Made by a program: the position numbers and the translations under genes. From contig NZ_CP149822.1 in assembly GCF_038396755.1 (NCBI RefSeq), positions 2,604,001 through 2,668,000 of the forward strand: a stretch of 64,000 bases of DNA. Reading direction: 5' to 3'. The number at the start of each line of letters is the position of its first letter. Positions within the stretch are counted from its first letter, which is position 1. This document shows, in pieces, positions 8,270-16,575 of this stretch. The DNA is from Chitinophaga pollutisoli. GTDB lineage: Bacteria > Bacteroidota > Bacteroidia > Chitinophagales > Chitinophagaceae. The notes below the pieces were generated by a model. That model did not search any database and was not told the origin of the DNA. It saw only the letters and a list, made by a program, of their open reading frames with translations.

Positions 8270-9763
8270 ATGAAACAAAGCAGACCGCCCCGCAAAGGCT
8301 TCACACCGTTCAAGGAAAATAAAAGCGGCAAACCGTCCCGCTCCGGCGACGACAAGCCCGCCGGTAAATCTTTCCGCGACAGGGATAGCAAAGAAGGCAA
8401 GCCTTTCGGCGATAAACCCAAAAGAACTTTCGGTGGCGACAAAGAAGGCAAGCCCTTCGGCGATAAACCCCGCAGATCTTTCAGCGGCGACAAGGAAGGC
8501 AAGCCTTTCGGCGATAAACCCAAAAGAACTTTCGGTGGCGACAAGGAAGGCAAACCCTTCGGCGACAAACCCCGCAGATCATTCAGCGGCGACAAGGAAG
8601 GCAAACCCTTCGGCGACAAATCCAAAAGAACCTTCGACGGCGACAAGCCCAAAAGAACCTTCGGCGATAAGGATGAAAAGTCCTTCCGCGACAAAAAAGA
8701 AGGAAAAACTTTCGATAAATCTTCCAAAACAGACGGCGACCGCGAATTCAAACCTAAAAAGGAACGCGAAGTTAAACCCGGCGACAAGCTTTTCCAGCAT
8801 GCCTTCGCCGACGGCGCGCCCTTCAAGGAGCTCCGCTCCCGCAAAGGCAAACCGAAAGATCCCAAGGATATCGTGGAAGACAAATCCTTCGGCGAGATCC
8901 AGGACGAGAAATCCTACAAAGAGCTTCGTGGCGACAAGCCCCGCCCGCGTAAAAGCGAGCGCAAGGCCGCTGTTCACGGTTCCAAATCCAACAAACCCAA
9001 GAGCACCCGCAAGCGTATTGCCGTTGAGGCCCCGGTGGAAATCGAGGGCGGCGAAATGCCCCTCAACAAGTTCATCGCCCATTGCGGCATCTGCAGCCGC
9101 CGCAAGGCCGTGGATTATATCAAGGAAGGCAAGGTGACCGTAAACGGCGAAGTGATCGTGGAACCAGCTTTCAAAGTGACCGGCAAGGAAGCTGTAAAAC
9201 TGAACGACAAGCGCATCCACCTGCAGAAAAACCTCGTGTATGTGCTGCTCAATAAGCCCAAAGGCTATATCACCACAACCGACGATCCCGAAGGCCGCCA
9301 GACCGTAATGGAACTGGTGGAAGACGCAGCGGAAGAGCGCCTCTACCCTGTAGGCCGCCTCGACCGGAATACTTCAGGCCTGCTGCTGCTCACCAACGAC
9401 GGCGAGCTGGCGCAGAAACTGGCCCATCCGAAGCACAACGTGAAGAAAATCTACCATGTGGAGCTGGACAAACCGCTCACCAAAGCCGACTTCGACCGCA
9501 TCCTGGGCGGCCTGGAGCTGGAAGACGGGATGGCTTCGGTAGACAGCCTGGCCTGGGTGGACACGAAAGATAAAAAGCAGATCGGCATTGAGATCCATAG
9601 CGGCAAAAACCGCATCGTCCGCCGGATATTCGAGCACCTCGAATACCGCGTGGAGAAGCTGGACCGCGTGATGTACGCAGGCCTCACCAAAAAGAACCTC
9701 AACCGCGGCAAATGGCGCTTCCTCAGCGAGAAGGAAGTGATCCTCCTCAAACATTTTAAATAG
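8270..9763 (+). CDS. RluB/RsuA-family pseudouridine synthase with repetitive N-terminal extension
   Basis: 497 residues in two parts. Residues 1 to about 255 are low-complexity, rich in Lys, Asp, Gly, Phe and Arg, and built partly from a 17-residue repeat (KEGKPFGDKP plus KRTFGGD or RRSFSGD). From about 258 on there is a normal enzyme: an S4 RNA-binding domain (about 261-310, M-P-L-N-K-F-I-A-H-C-G) and the synthase domain with the catalytic Asp in G-R-L-D-R-N-T-S-G (about residue 365). RluB-type enzymes isomerise uridine in 23S rRNA. Bacteroidota RluB proteins often have basic disordered N-termini; the length and the regular repeats here are notable. It lies 12 bases before an RluA-like gene, probably in the same transcript. 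Confidence 0.93.
   Translation: MKQSRPPRKGFTPFKENKSGKPSRSGDDKPAGKSFRDRDSKEGKPFGDKPKRTFGGDKEGKPFGDKPRRSFSGDKEGKPFGDKPKRTFGGDKEGKPFGDKPRRSFSGDKEGKPFGDKSKRTFDGDKPKRTFGDKDEKSFRDKKEGKTFDKSSKTDGDREFKPKKEREVKPGDKLFQHAFADGAPFKELRSRKGKPKDPKDIVEDKSFGEIQDEKSYKELRGDKPRPRKSERKAAVHGSKSNKPKSTRKRIAVEAPVEIEGGEMPLNKFIAHCGICSRRKAVDYIKEGKVTVNGEVIVEPAFKVTGKEAVKLNDKRIHLQKNLVYVLLNKPKGYITTTDDPEGRQTVMELVEDAAEERLYPVGRLDRNTSGLLLLTNDGELAQKLAHPKHNVKKIYHVELDKPLTKADFDRILGGLELEDGMASVDSLAWVDTKDKKQIGIEIHSGKNRIVRRIFEHLEYRVEKLDRVMYAGLTKKNLNRGKWRFLSEKEVILLKHFK
8390..8644 (+). repeat. 51-bp coding tandem repeat in the RluB-like gene (102-bp higher-order unit)
   Basis: Five copies of a 51-base unit coding for KEGKPFGDKPKRTFGGD or KEGKPFGDKPRRSFSGD. 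The two versions alternate, so the DNA repeats at 51 and more exactly at 102 bases. Confidence 0.85.
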
Positions 9764-9775
9764 TGGCTGCGCAAC

Positions 9776-10501
9776 ATGCGAATTGAATCCCTCATTATAT
9801 TCGAGAACGACGATTTTGTGGCGGTCAGCAAGCCTTCGGGTTTGCTGACCATCCCCGACCGGCACGATAACGAGCTGGCTTCTTTATCGGGGATGCTGAA
9901 AAAGAAATACGGGCAAATCTACACCGTTCACCGTATCGACCGCGATACCAGCGGCCTGGTGATTTTCGCCAAAAACGAAGTGATGCACAAGTTCCTGTCC
10001 CAGCTGTTTGAGTCGCGGGACGTGGAGAAATACTACCTGGGGCTGGTCAACGGCGACCTGCCGCTGCCGGAGGGCAGTGTGAACGCGGGCATTATGGAGC
10101 ACCCGGTTCAGCGCGGAAAGATGGTGACAAACGCCAAGGGTCGCCCTTCCCTTACGGATTATGCCGTGGAAGAGGCTTTTGGGGTATACAGCCTGGTGAG
10201 GTTCCGCATCCACACGGGCCGTACCCACCAGATCCGTGTGCATATGAAGCACCTGGGGCATCCTATCGCGGTGGACGAGTTGTATGGCACGGCTACGCCG
10301 GTGCTGTTGTCGGCCATTAAGAAGAAGTTCCGGTTGGGAAAATTCACGGAAGAAGAGCGCCCCCTCCTGCAAAGGCTCGCCCTGCACGCCTGGAAGCTGA
10401 AATTTACCGGGCCCAACGGGGAAACCGTGGAACTGGAAGCCCCCCTTCCCAAAGACATGCAGGCCGTTCTCCAGCAATTGCGGAAACATAAAAAGGCTTA
10501 A
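9776..10501 (+). CDS. RluA-family pseudouridine synthase
   Basis: 241 residues, the catalytic domain only, with no S4 domain. The catalytic Asp is in H-R-I-D-R-D-T-S-G (about residue 55), and the R-I-H-T-G-R-T-H-Q-I-R-V-H segment (about 142-155) is the second family hallmark. It isomerises uridine in rRNA or tRNA; the short S4-less form fits RluA- or RluC/TruC-like enzymes, and the target cannot be told from sequence. It starts 12 bases after the RluB-like gene and in the same direction, so the two are probably co-transcribed. Confidence 0.93.
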   Translation: MRIESLIIFENDDFVAVSKPSGLLTIPDRHDNELASLSGMLKKKYGQIYTVHRIDRDTSGLVIFAKNEVMHKFLSQLFESRDVEKYYLGLVNGDLPLPEGSVNAGIMEHPVQRGKMVTNAKGRPSLTDYAVEEAFGVYSLVRFRIHTGRTHQIRVHMKHLGHPIAVDELYGTATPVLLSAIKKKFRLGKFTEEERPLLQRLALHAWKLKFTGPNGETVELEAPLPKDMQAVLQQLRKHKKA

Positions 10502-10556
10502 AGACAACTAAATCAACGGTTTTACCGTTTGCTATACATTAACACCCGGATGTCGT

Positions 10557-10564
10557 TACATTTG
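10557..10564 (+). promoter_or_regulatory. TAnnTTTG promoter element of S41 peptidase gene
   Basis: TACATTTG, 40 bases upstream of the ATG at 10605. A TTTG at 10528 is 25 bases away, longer than the usual spacer. Confidence 0.4.
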
Positions 10565-10604
10565 GGTGTTTTCGCGTAAATTACCGTCAAACTGCTTTGC
10601 ATAT

Positions 10605-12182
10605 ATGTTCAAGCTCCGGATCGCAGCTGCCGCATTCATAGGAATAGCGGCTTTCGCTGCCTGCAAAAAAAGCGGAAACCCCTCTCCCGGCGACACTAAC
10701 CCGCCGCCCACCACGCCTTCCGAAGGCACCAGGCTGCAACTCAGCCTCGATTCCCTTTACCTTTTCGCGAAACAAACTTATTTGTGGTACGACGCCATCC
10801 CGGCATACGAAGCATTCAATCCCCGGCAATATGCCAGGAGTGATGAGTTTGCCAGCATGTCGGACGCGATGTTTAAGATCACCCAGCTCAAAAACGACCC
10901 GGCCACCAACAAGCCATATGAGTACCTGTCGGCTACCAGGGCCAAGTTTTCCTACGTGGAAAAAGGGAACCTGGCGCGGGGGATCAAAGCGTCGGTGGAC
11001 CTGGAAGGCGACGGGAACGACCTGGGGCTTATCCTGACGATCGTCACTTTCGGTTCCGATCCCACTAAATTTTTATATGTCCGCAATGTGGAAAAGGGCT
11101 CCCCGGCCGACAAAGCCGGCCTGACCCGCGGCTGCCTCATCACGAAACTGAACGATGGCAATCCGCCCTCAGACGCGGCCGGCGCCAATGCACTCATGAA
11201 CAGCGCCACGGCCAAACTGACTTTCACCAGGCCGAACGGTGGCACCACCTCCACAGTTACCCTCACCAAAGCCGCTTACAAAAGCGACCCGGTGGTGATG
11301 TGGAAAACGTTCCCGGTGCAGAACGGTAACAAAACGGGGTACCTGGCGCTGGCGCACTTTTCCCGGCAAACGGTCGCCAAGCCTTCGCTGGATGCAGCTT
11401 TCGCCCAATTCGCGACCGATGGCGTGAACGCCGTGGTGGTGGATCTCCGGTACAACGGCGGCGGATATGTATCCACGGCGGAGTACGTCACCAACCTCAT
11501 CGCCCCTTCCGGGATGCAGACGAAGGTGATGTACAAGCAGGTTTACAACGAACTGGTGCGAACCGGAAAAGCCACGATTCTCAAATCCCTCCCTTACCTC
11601 GACGCCAACTACCAGCAGGTGTACCAGGGCTCGAAGGCGCTCACTTACGATGACCTCGATTTCTCTGAAAACGGGAATACTTACTTTTTCAATAAACAAG
11701 GCCCGCTGACCACGGTGAAAAAAGTCGTTTTCATCGTATCAGGCGCTACGGCATCTGCGAGTGAATTGGTTATCAATTCGTTCAAGGCATGGCCGGACAA
11801 CGTGACGGTGCGCACCGTGGGTACTAAAACTTATGGCAAGCCTGTGGGCTTCTTTGCGATAGGGATCGACAAATTCACCGTATACATGGCTCAGTTCTCT
11901 AGCAAAAACGCCCTGAGCCAGGGTGATTATTATGGTGGCATGACGCCGGACATCGCTGCGCAGGACTTCATCCCCCGCGATTTCGGCGACCCGGAAGAAT
12001 CCAGCCTCAAAACCGCACTCAACTGGATTAATACCGGGGCTACCTCCGGCGCCAGGATGGCTGCTCCCGTGCTCATGACCAACGGGAAAGTGGTGAATAC
12101 GGATAATATGCGGATCCAGGAAGTCGGGGAAGAACGCTTCAACGGCCTGGTGGAAGACCGCCGCAAGGTAAAAGAACAATAA
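10605..12182 (+). CDS. S41 family C-terminal processing peptidase, lipoprotein
   Basis: 525 residues from the ATG at 10605 (MFKLRIAAAAFIGIAAFAAC); the upstream in-frame ATG at 10566 would bury the signal. A lipobox ends in Cys20, so the protein is probably anchored to the envelope. A linker rich in Pro/Thr is followed by an S41 N-terminal region, a PDZ domain (about residues 150-215, G-S-P-A-D-K-A-G-L) and the protease core with L-R-Y-N-G-G-G-Y (about 280) and the likely nucleophile Ser near residue 384 in S-G-A-T-A-S-A-S-E. Such enzymes cut or degrade periplasmic proteins. It is a single gene with its own promoter element and terminator. Confidence 0.9.
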   Translation: MFKLRIAAAAFIGIAAFAACKKSGNPSPGDTNPPPTTPSEGTRLQLSLDSLYLFAKQTYLWYDAIPAYEAFNPRQYARSDEFASMSDAMFKITQLKNDPATNKPYEYLSATRAKFSYVEKGNLARGIKASVDLEGDGNDLGLILTIVTFGSDPTKFLYVRNVEKGSPADKAGLTRGCLITKLNDGNPPSDAAGANALMNSATAKLTFTRPNGGTTSTVTLTKAAYKSDPVVMWKTFPVQNGNKTGYLALAHFSRQTVAKPSLDAAFAQFATDGVNAVVVDLRYNGGGYVSTAEYVTNLIAPSGMQTKVMYKQVYNELVRTGKATILKSLPYLDANYQQVYQGSKALTYDDLDFSENGNTYFFNKQGPLTTVKKVVFIVSGATASASELVINSFKAWPDNVTVRTVGTKTYGKPVGFFAIGIDKFTVYMAQFSSKNALSQGDYYGGMTPDIAAQDFIPRDFGDPEESSLKTALNWINTGATSGARMAAPVLMTNGKVVNTDNMRIQEVGEERFNGLVEDRRKVKEQ

Positions 12183-12208
12183 AATCCATAAGATTTTCCA
12201 ATATCAAG

Positions 12209-12240
12209 AAGAGGTTGCCTTACCGGCAGCCTCTTTTTTT
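12209..12240 (+). terminator. Rho-independent terminator of S41 peptidase gene
   Basis: Stem AGAGGTTGCC / GGCAGCCTCT (one mismatch) followed by TTTTTTTG. Confidence 0.8.
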
Positions 12241-12260
12241 GTGGCGGGAGGGGCATAAAA

Positions 12261-12283
12261 AAACGGGGAAAAATCCCCGTTTC
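12261..12283 (-). terminator. Rho-independent terminator downstream of peroxiredoxin gene
   Basis: Stem AAACGGGG / CCCCGTTT; read on the minus strand it runs into TTTTTTT. It is about 160 bases after the peroxiredoxin stop, leaving an unusual 3' leader. Confidence 0.65.
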
Positions 12284-12326
12284 GTAAAATCAAAAACCAA
12301 CCATTAAAAAAAGAATCAGGAGTAAA

Positions 12327-12355
12327 ACCCTGCAACTATTTGAGTTACAGGGTTC
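12327..12355. other. 11-bp hairpin in the 3' region of the peroxiredoxin transcript
   Basis: Arms AACCCTGCAACT and AGTTACAGGGTT around ATTTG, with one A-C mismatch. No T run and not tRNA-like. Function unknown. Confidence 0.4.
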
Positions 12356-12444
12356 GTGCTCCAGTATTTTTGAACTTCCTTGCCGGAAGATAGTAGCTTT
12401 CGCGCGGTGAGACGGAAGCGCCGTCCGCGGCAAAGATACGTTGT

Positions 12445-13080
12445 TTATTTATTCGGCTGCGGTGTTGTTCTCAGATAAGGCTTGATAATTTTGTGGCCTT
12501 TCGGGAATTTGCCCGGAATGTCTTCCGTTTTAACCGCTGCGGTAACGATCACGTCTTCGCCGTCTTTCCAGTCAGCCGGTGTAGCCACGCTATAGTTGGC
12601 GGTCAGCTGCAGGGAATCGATCACGCGGAGCACTTCATGGAAGTTGCGGCCGGTGGAAGCGGGGTAAGTGATGGTCAGCTTCACTTTCTTGTCGGGCCCG
12701 ATTACGAACAGGGAGCGAACGGTGAAAGTTTCAGATGCGTTGGGGTGGATCATACCGTAGAGGTTGGCCACCGTTTTGTCTTCGTCTGCGATGATCGGGA
12801 AGTCAACGTTGCAGTTTTGCGTCTCGTTGATATCGTTGATCCAGCCTTTATGTTTATCGAGCGGGTCAACGCTGAGTGCGAGCACTTTTACGTTGCGCTT
12901 CTTGAATTCGCCATTTAAGAGGGCAGTTTTACCAAGTTCGGTGGTGCAAACAGGGGTATAATCTGCGGGGTGGGAGAAGAGAATCCCCCAGCTGTCGCCG
13001 AGGTAATCGTAAAAGTTGATTTCTCCAATGGTGGTCTTTGCCGTGAAATTGGGAGCTGTGTCCCCTAATCTTAAACTCAT
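12445..13080 (-). CDS. 1-Cys peroxiredoxin (Prx6-like)
   Basis: 211 residues, the length of the Prx6 class. It removes hydrogen peroxide and organic peroxides. The peroxidatic Cys lies in P-A-D-Y-T-P-V-C-T-T-E (about residue 45), and the long C-terminal domain from about 165 with D-W-K-D-G-E-D-V is typical of Prx6-type dimers. Further Cys residues are not at the usual resolving positions, as expected for 1-Cys enzymes. It is a lone minus-strand gene; a 0.9 kb stretch without genes lies upstream. No OxyR-like gene is nearby. Confidence 0.95.
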   Translation of the reverse strand: MSLRLGDTAPNFTAKTTIGEINFYDYLGDSWGILFSHPADYTPVCTTELGKTALLNGEFKKRNVKVLALSVDPLDKHKGWINDINETQNCNVDFPIIADEDKTVANLYGMIHPNASETFTVRSLFVIGPDKKVKLTITYPASTGRNFHEVLRVIDSLQLTANYSVATPADWKDGEDVIVTAAVKTEDIPGKFPKGHKIIKPYLRTTPQPNK

Positions 13081-13992
13081 AACAATATCCTGTTTAAGGA
13101 ATTCAAAAATAGCATTTTCCTACAATTTTAATAGACTTTATCGATATTTTTTTGCGGGTTAAGGAGATTTTAAGGAGCGGCGGTCCGGACCTGGCCTGGA
13201 GAAGGAGCCTGATCCGGACGTAAACCGGCAGGGAAAACCGGCGCCGCCCCAGGGAAAATGCGCGAGGGGCATGGAGGTATAGGGCGCAAAACAGGACAGC
13301 ACCTGTGCGCTGTACGCATTCCGGCAGTTACGGGCCGGGGTACAGGGATATTTGTTGCATTCGTTTGGGATAGCAATATGGGCTTGTTGTTTCCGGGAGG
13401 GCCTGGGTTAACGGCAGCCGGGTTGCTGCGGGAAACGCTCAGAATTTCATTTTGCCTCGCGGACGGCCCCGCATAGATTATGCAGGGGCCGCCGCTTGGG
13501 TTAATCGCCCGGAAGGTGCTTACGGCCGCTCTCGAAGAAAGGCCCGCCTCCGGTGCTCACATCAGGCAAAACTGCGACGGTTGCCAATTGCAGCGCCGCC
13601 GGGTGACAACAATGGATAAAGGAACTGTCATTTCAACAGTCCGTCTGCGGGTTAACCCGGGCAATGGCGCCCGTCTGGGGTTTACATGCGGGTGAAAGGC
13701 CAGGGGACCGGCTTCGTGGTTAACAGAGCCCGCAACGTATTGCGGACTTCCAATGGACGATCAGCGGTTTAACAACAACGGATCTAAAACAAGCGGCGCA
13801 TGGCTGAGACCAGCCGCCGCCGGGGTTCTTTACAACGGATGTCGGAACAACTGCAACGTCTTTTACTGATGGGTTTTGACACAGCAGCCCCTCCGGGCCG
13901 GGTAACAAGGGATGTTCAGCTCGGGCGGACCGGCCTTTTGCCGGAACCACCGCTTTCAAGGGTTCTCAAAACAACGGATAGCGGGGAATGCT
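13081..13992. other. 0.9 kb GC-rich stretch without a recognisable gene
   Basis: No frame here has a convincing start, codon use or family motif; short open frames on both strands overlap each other. The sequence is GC-rich and contains scattered short repeats of CAACGGAT (13776, 13833, 13972, and CAATGGAT at 13610) and GGTTAAC/GGTTTAAC. Spacing is irregular, so it is not a simple tandem array. The promoter of the peroxiredoxin gene should be at its left end, where the sequence is A/T-rich (13085-13155). Confidence 0.5.
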
Positions 13993-14579
13993 TTACTTAT
14001 TTTCACCTGCCTGACGGTACGCGTAATAAGCAAGGGTGTATTTCATATCATCCGCCAGATCGGCCTGCTGGCGCGCGGCATCCTCGTCGAACTCCAGCTC
14101 CAGGTAGCCCAGGTACAGCTCATAACTTTTGCCCAGCGCCTGCATGCAATGTTCCACGCCACGGGCGTAGGCTTCCGCACGCGTTACGGGCTCGGCCCGG
14201 CGGATGTAATAACAGTCGTCATTCGTATAATCCGCCCAATCCCCCCGTTGAATTCCGGGCGCTCCAGGCTGAAGGCGATATTGTCGAACAAAACGGCCTC
14301 TCCCAATTGCGCTTCAAAATCAATGATTTCGGGGATCTGTTCCATATGTTCCAGTTTCTGCACAATAGCCATTTGAACGGCTTCGCTCTTGTCTTCTATC
14401 GCACGGAGCATCGTGTTGAGCACATCGTAATTCGTCACGAAGTCGCATTTGCGCCAGCCTTCGGCCGTCTGCATATACCCCCAGCAGGTGAGGTAATGAG
14501 AGTCGTCCAGGATAATCTGTCCTACCTTGATGGCGGTGGCTTCCAGTTGGGCTGCGGTTGTTACGGATACCTTTCTCAT
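13993..14579 (-). pseudogene. Unknown protein, reading frame broken at a C6/G6 run
   Basis: The minus-strand frame from the ATG at 14579 codes for about 112 residues (MRKVSVTTAAQLEATAIKVG...), then hits six G (plus strand C at 14241-14246). After that the coding character continues in another frame (D-W-A-D-Y-T-N-D-D-C-Y-Y-I-R-R) down to a TAA at 13993-13995. Seven G would rejoin the frames and give about 195 residues; two bases fewer would also do so. The joined protein is acidic, soluble and rich in Tyr, Glu and Ala helices. I do not recognise the family. It is divergent from a WYL regulator with a 7-bp palindrome between them, which suggests control by that regulator. Confidence 0.7.
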
Positions 14580-14617
14580 AGTTTCGTGATTGATGACAAT
14601 ACAAAAGTAGAAGGGCC

Positions 14618-14638
14618 CTACGCAGGGGATATGCGTAG
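14618..14638. promoter_or_regulatory. Palindromic operator candidate between WYL regulator and divergent gene
   Basis: Perfect 7-base arms CTACGCA / TGCGTAG separated by GGGGATA, 40 bases before the WYL start and 39 bases before the divergent start. The position between two divergent starts suggests a binding site for the WYL protein. Confidence 0.5.
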
Positions 14639-14677
14639 TGAAAATGTTTTATTTTTAACCCGAAAAACAACCTTACC

Positions 14678-15682
14678 ATGCCCAAGAACAAAGACGCCCT
14701 TTCCCGTTACCGCTGGCTGGACGAGCGCCTGCGCAACAAGCGTCTCCCCAAACCCAGCCTGGACGACCTCGTGGAATTCGTGTCGGAGAAAATGGACAAA
14801 ACCATCGCCGTGCGTACTATCCAGAAGGATATCGAGGATATGCGCAACGATCCCGATCTCAATTATTTCGCGCCGATTGTGTACAACCGCAGTACGCGCG
14901 TATATCAATATGAAGACGAAAACTTCTCCATCGGCAACGCGCCGATCGACGAAGCCGACCTCCAGGGGCTGGAGGTAGCCATCGGCATCCTGGAACAGTT
15001 CCGCAGCCTGCCAGTGATCCAGCGCTTCGAAGACGCGATCCTTAAAATCGCCGCCAGCGTAAAAATGAACCGGCAGGACCTCGAGAACCGCGGCCTTATC
15101 AAATTCAGCCGCGGCACACATTATAAAGGCGCAGAGCTCATCCCCGACATCGTGGACGCCATCAAGAACCTGGAAGTCATCCGCATCGCGTATCAAACCT
15201 TCGACCGCACAGCGCCCAAAGAACACTGGGTGGAGCCTTACCATCTCCGCGAATACAACCACCGCTTTTACCTCATCGGCAAAAGCCAGAAATCACGGGG
15301 AGGAACGGTGCTCACCTTTGCGCTCGACCGTATCGTTAACCACTGGCTCACCAACGATAAGTTCGACGCCAAGAATTTTGACGATGCCGACTATTTCAAA
15401 AACGCCATCGGCATTACCGTAGCCGAGGGCGATCCGGAAGAGATCATCCTTTCCTACACGCCGCTACAGGGCAAATACGTCAAGACGCAGCCGCTGCACC
15501 CTTCGCAGGAGATTATCACCGATAACGAAGAGGAATGCCGCGTGCGCCTCCGGATTGTGGTGAACCACGAGCTGGTGATGCTGATCCTCAGCAGCGGAGG
15601 GCGCGTGAAAGTCGTTCAGCCGCAGCACCTGGCCGACAGGATCCGTCAGGAAGCGACTGATATATTAAATCGTTACCAATAA
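14678..15682 (+). CDS. WYL domain transcriptional regulator
   Basis: 334 residues. The N-terminal part (about 1-75) is a winged helix-turn-helix with V-R-T-I-Q-K-D-I-E-D-M as recognition region. The middle (about 130-230) is a WYL domain with V-E-P-Y-H-L-R-E-Y-N-H-R-F-Y-L-I-G. The C-terminal part (about 245-330) is the WCX extension. WYL proteins bind ligands such as nucleotides or nucleic acids and control DNA repair, phage defence or metabolic genes. The neighbour it faces is an unknown gene broken by a frameshift, so the target function is open. A bidirectional terminator follows the stop. Confidence 0.92.
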   Translation: MPKNKDALSRYRWLDERLRNKRLPKPSLDDLVEFVSEKMDKTIAVRTIQKDIEDMRNDPDLNYFAPIVYNRSTRVYQYEDENFSIGNAPIDEADLQGLEVAIGILEQFRSLPVIQRFEDAILKIAASVKMNRQDLENRGLIKFSRGTHYKGAELIPDIVDAIKNLEVIRIAYQTFDRTAPKEHWVEPYHLREYNHRFYLIGKSQKSRGGTVLTFALDRIVNHWLTNDKFDAKNFDDADYFKNAIGITVAEGDPEEIILSYTPLQGKYVKTQPLHPSQEIITDNEEECRVRLRIVVNHELVMLILSSGGRVKVVQPQHLADRIRQEATDILNRYQ

Positions 15683-15684
15683 AA

Positions 15685-15718
15685 AAACCGCCCGGTGCTT
15701 GCGCTGCCGGGCGGTTCT
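15685..15718. terminator. Bidirectional terminator between convergent genes
   Basis: Stem AACCGCCCGG / CCGGGCGGTT around TGCTTGCGCTG, preceded by A7 (good for the minus strand) and followed by CTCATTT. Confidence 0.75.
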
Positions 15719-15739
15719 CATTTATATTCCGTACTGCGG

Positions 15740-16459
15740 TTATTTCGCGGGTTTCTGGAGGATGCTCGCGTCGATGGCGGGATTGGCCTGCACTTTGGTG
15801 ATCATGATTTTTGTATCCATGGGCAATTGCTCGATAACGGAAGCATATACAAAACCGTCGTCGGTTTTCTTGAATTCGCTCATTTTCGTTTCCAGCTCCA
15901 TCGTCTGCCCCTGAACGGTGGCAGAATGGATGCGCTTCACGATATAATAGCTGGCGGCGTCGATGAAATAATTTACAACGGTGCCATTTTTACGGGTAAG
16001 CTTGAATTTGTAGGCTTCTTTCCCGTCAACATTTTCTTTTCCCACCAGTTCCAGGTTATGGCCTTTGGTTTTGGCGTCGATGATTTCGCCCTGGAGGTCG
16101 AGGTCATTGCCAACGTCTTTCATATCTTCCGCACTCGCGTCTACTGGTTCGGTTTGTTGCTGGATGGGCAGGAAATACCAGCCGCCGGTAGGGGTGGCCA
16201 CCTGGATGTTGTGCGTGCCCATGGCTTCAAATTCCATCCGCATGCCGGTATTGCTGATAACGGATACCTTGAAGGGGAACTCCATGCCCTGGACCGACAT
16301 ATTCCCTTCCGAGACCATGGCTTTTAGGGATTTCAGTTTGGCATCACCGCCCATGGCGGCCTGGTGCTTGCCGATGATTTCGTCAGCTGACTGTGCTTTC
16401 GACTGCAATGCCGCTCCGCTGAGGGCTATGGCGATGGTTAACGCGAGGATCTTTTTCAT
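15740..16459 (-). CDS. LolA-like outer membrane lipoprotein-sorting domain protein
   Basis: 239 residues with a signal peptide (MKKILALTIAIALSGAALQSKAQ, cut near residue 23). The rest is predicted beta-rich: A-D-E-I-I-G-K-H-Q-A-A-M-G-G at the start of the mature protein is common in the LolA/LppX-like family that binds lipids or lipoproteins in the periplasm. It differs from true LolA, which is shorter, and no LolB or ABC transporter is adjacent. A role in carrying a hydrophobic ligand is an inference from the fold. It is monocistronic, with the terminator at 15685-15718 just after it. Confidence 0.75.
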   Translation of the reverse strand: MKKILALTIAIALSGAALQSKAQSADEIIGKHQAAMGGDAKLKSLKAMVSEGNMSVQGMEFPFKVSVISNTGMRMEFEAMGTHNIQVATPTGGWYFLPIQQQTEPVDASAEDMKDVGNDLDLQGEIIDAKTKGHNLELVGKENVDGKEAYKFKLTRKNGTVVNYFIDAASYYIVKRIHSATVQGQTMELETKMSEFKKTDDGFVYASVIEQLPMDTKIMITKVQANPAIDASILQKPAK

Positions 16460-16575
16460 TGTTCAGGATTTTATAGATGGATGTTTAGACGTCTATTGAA
16501 CACAAATGTATCTTTTCCAGGAAACTGGCAAAATCATTCACCTTGTTTTAACTGTTTTTTACGAGTTTTAACCTT

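Noticed and set aside
8035..8883. Minus-strand frame with Leu/Ser/Pro repeats
   Set aside because: It is the antisense of the KEGKPFGDKP repeats of the RluB-like gene.
12335..12365. GGTTCG piece resembling a tRNA T-loop
   Set aside because: No cloverleaf arms, no anticodon stem; it is part of a plain hairpin.
13800..14978. Plus-strand frame of 392 codons
   Set aside because: It crosses the broken gene, the palindrome and the WYL start; poor codon use and no family match.
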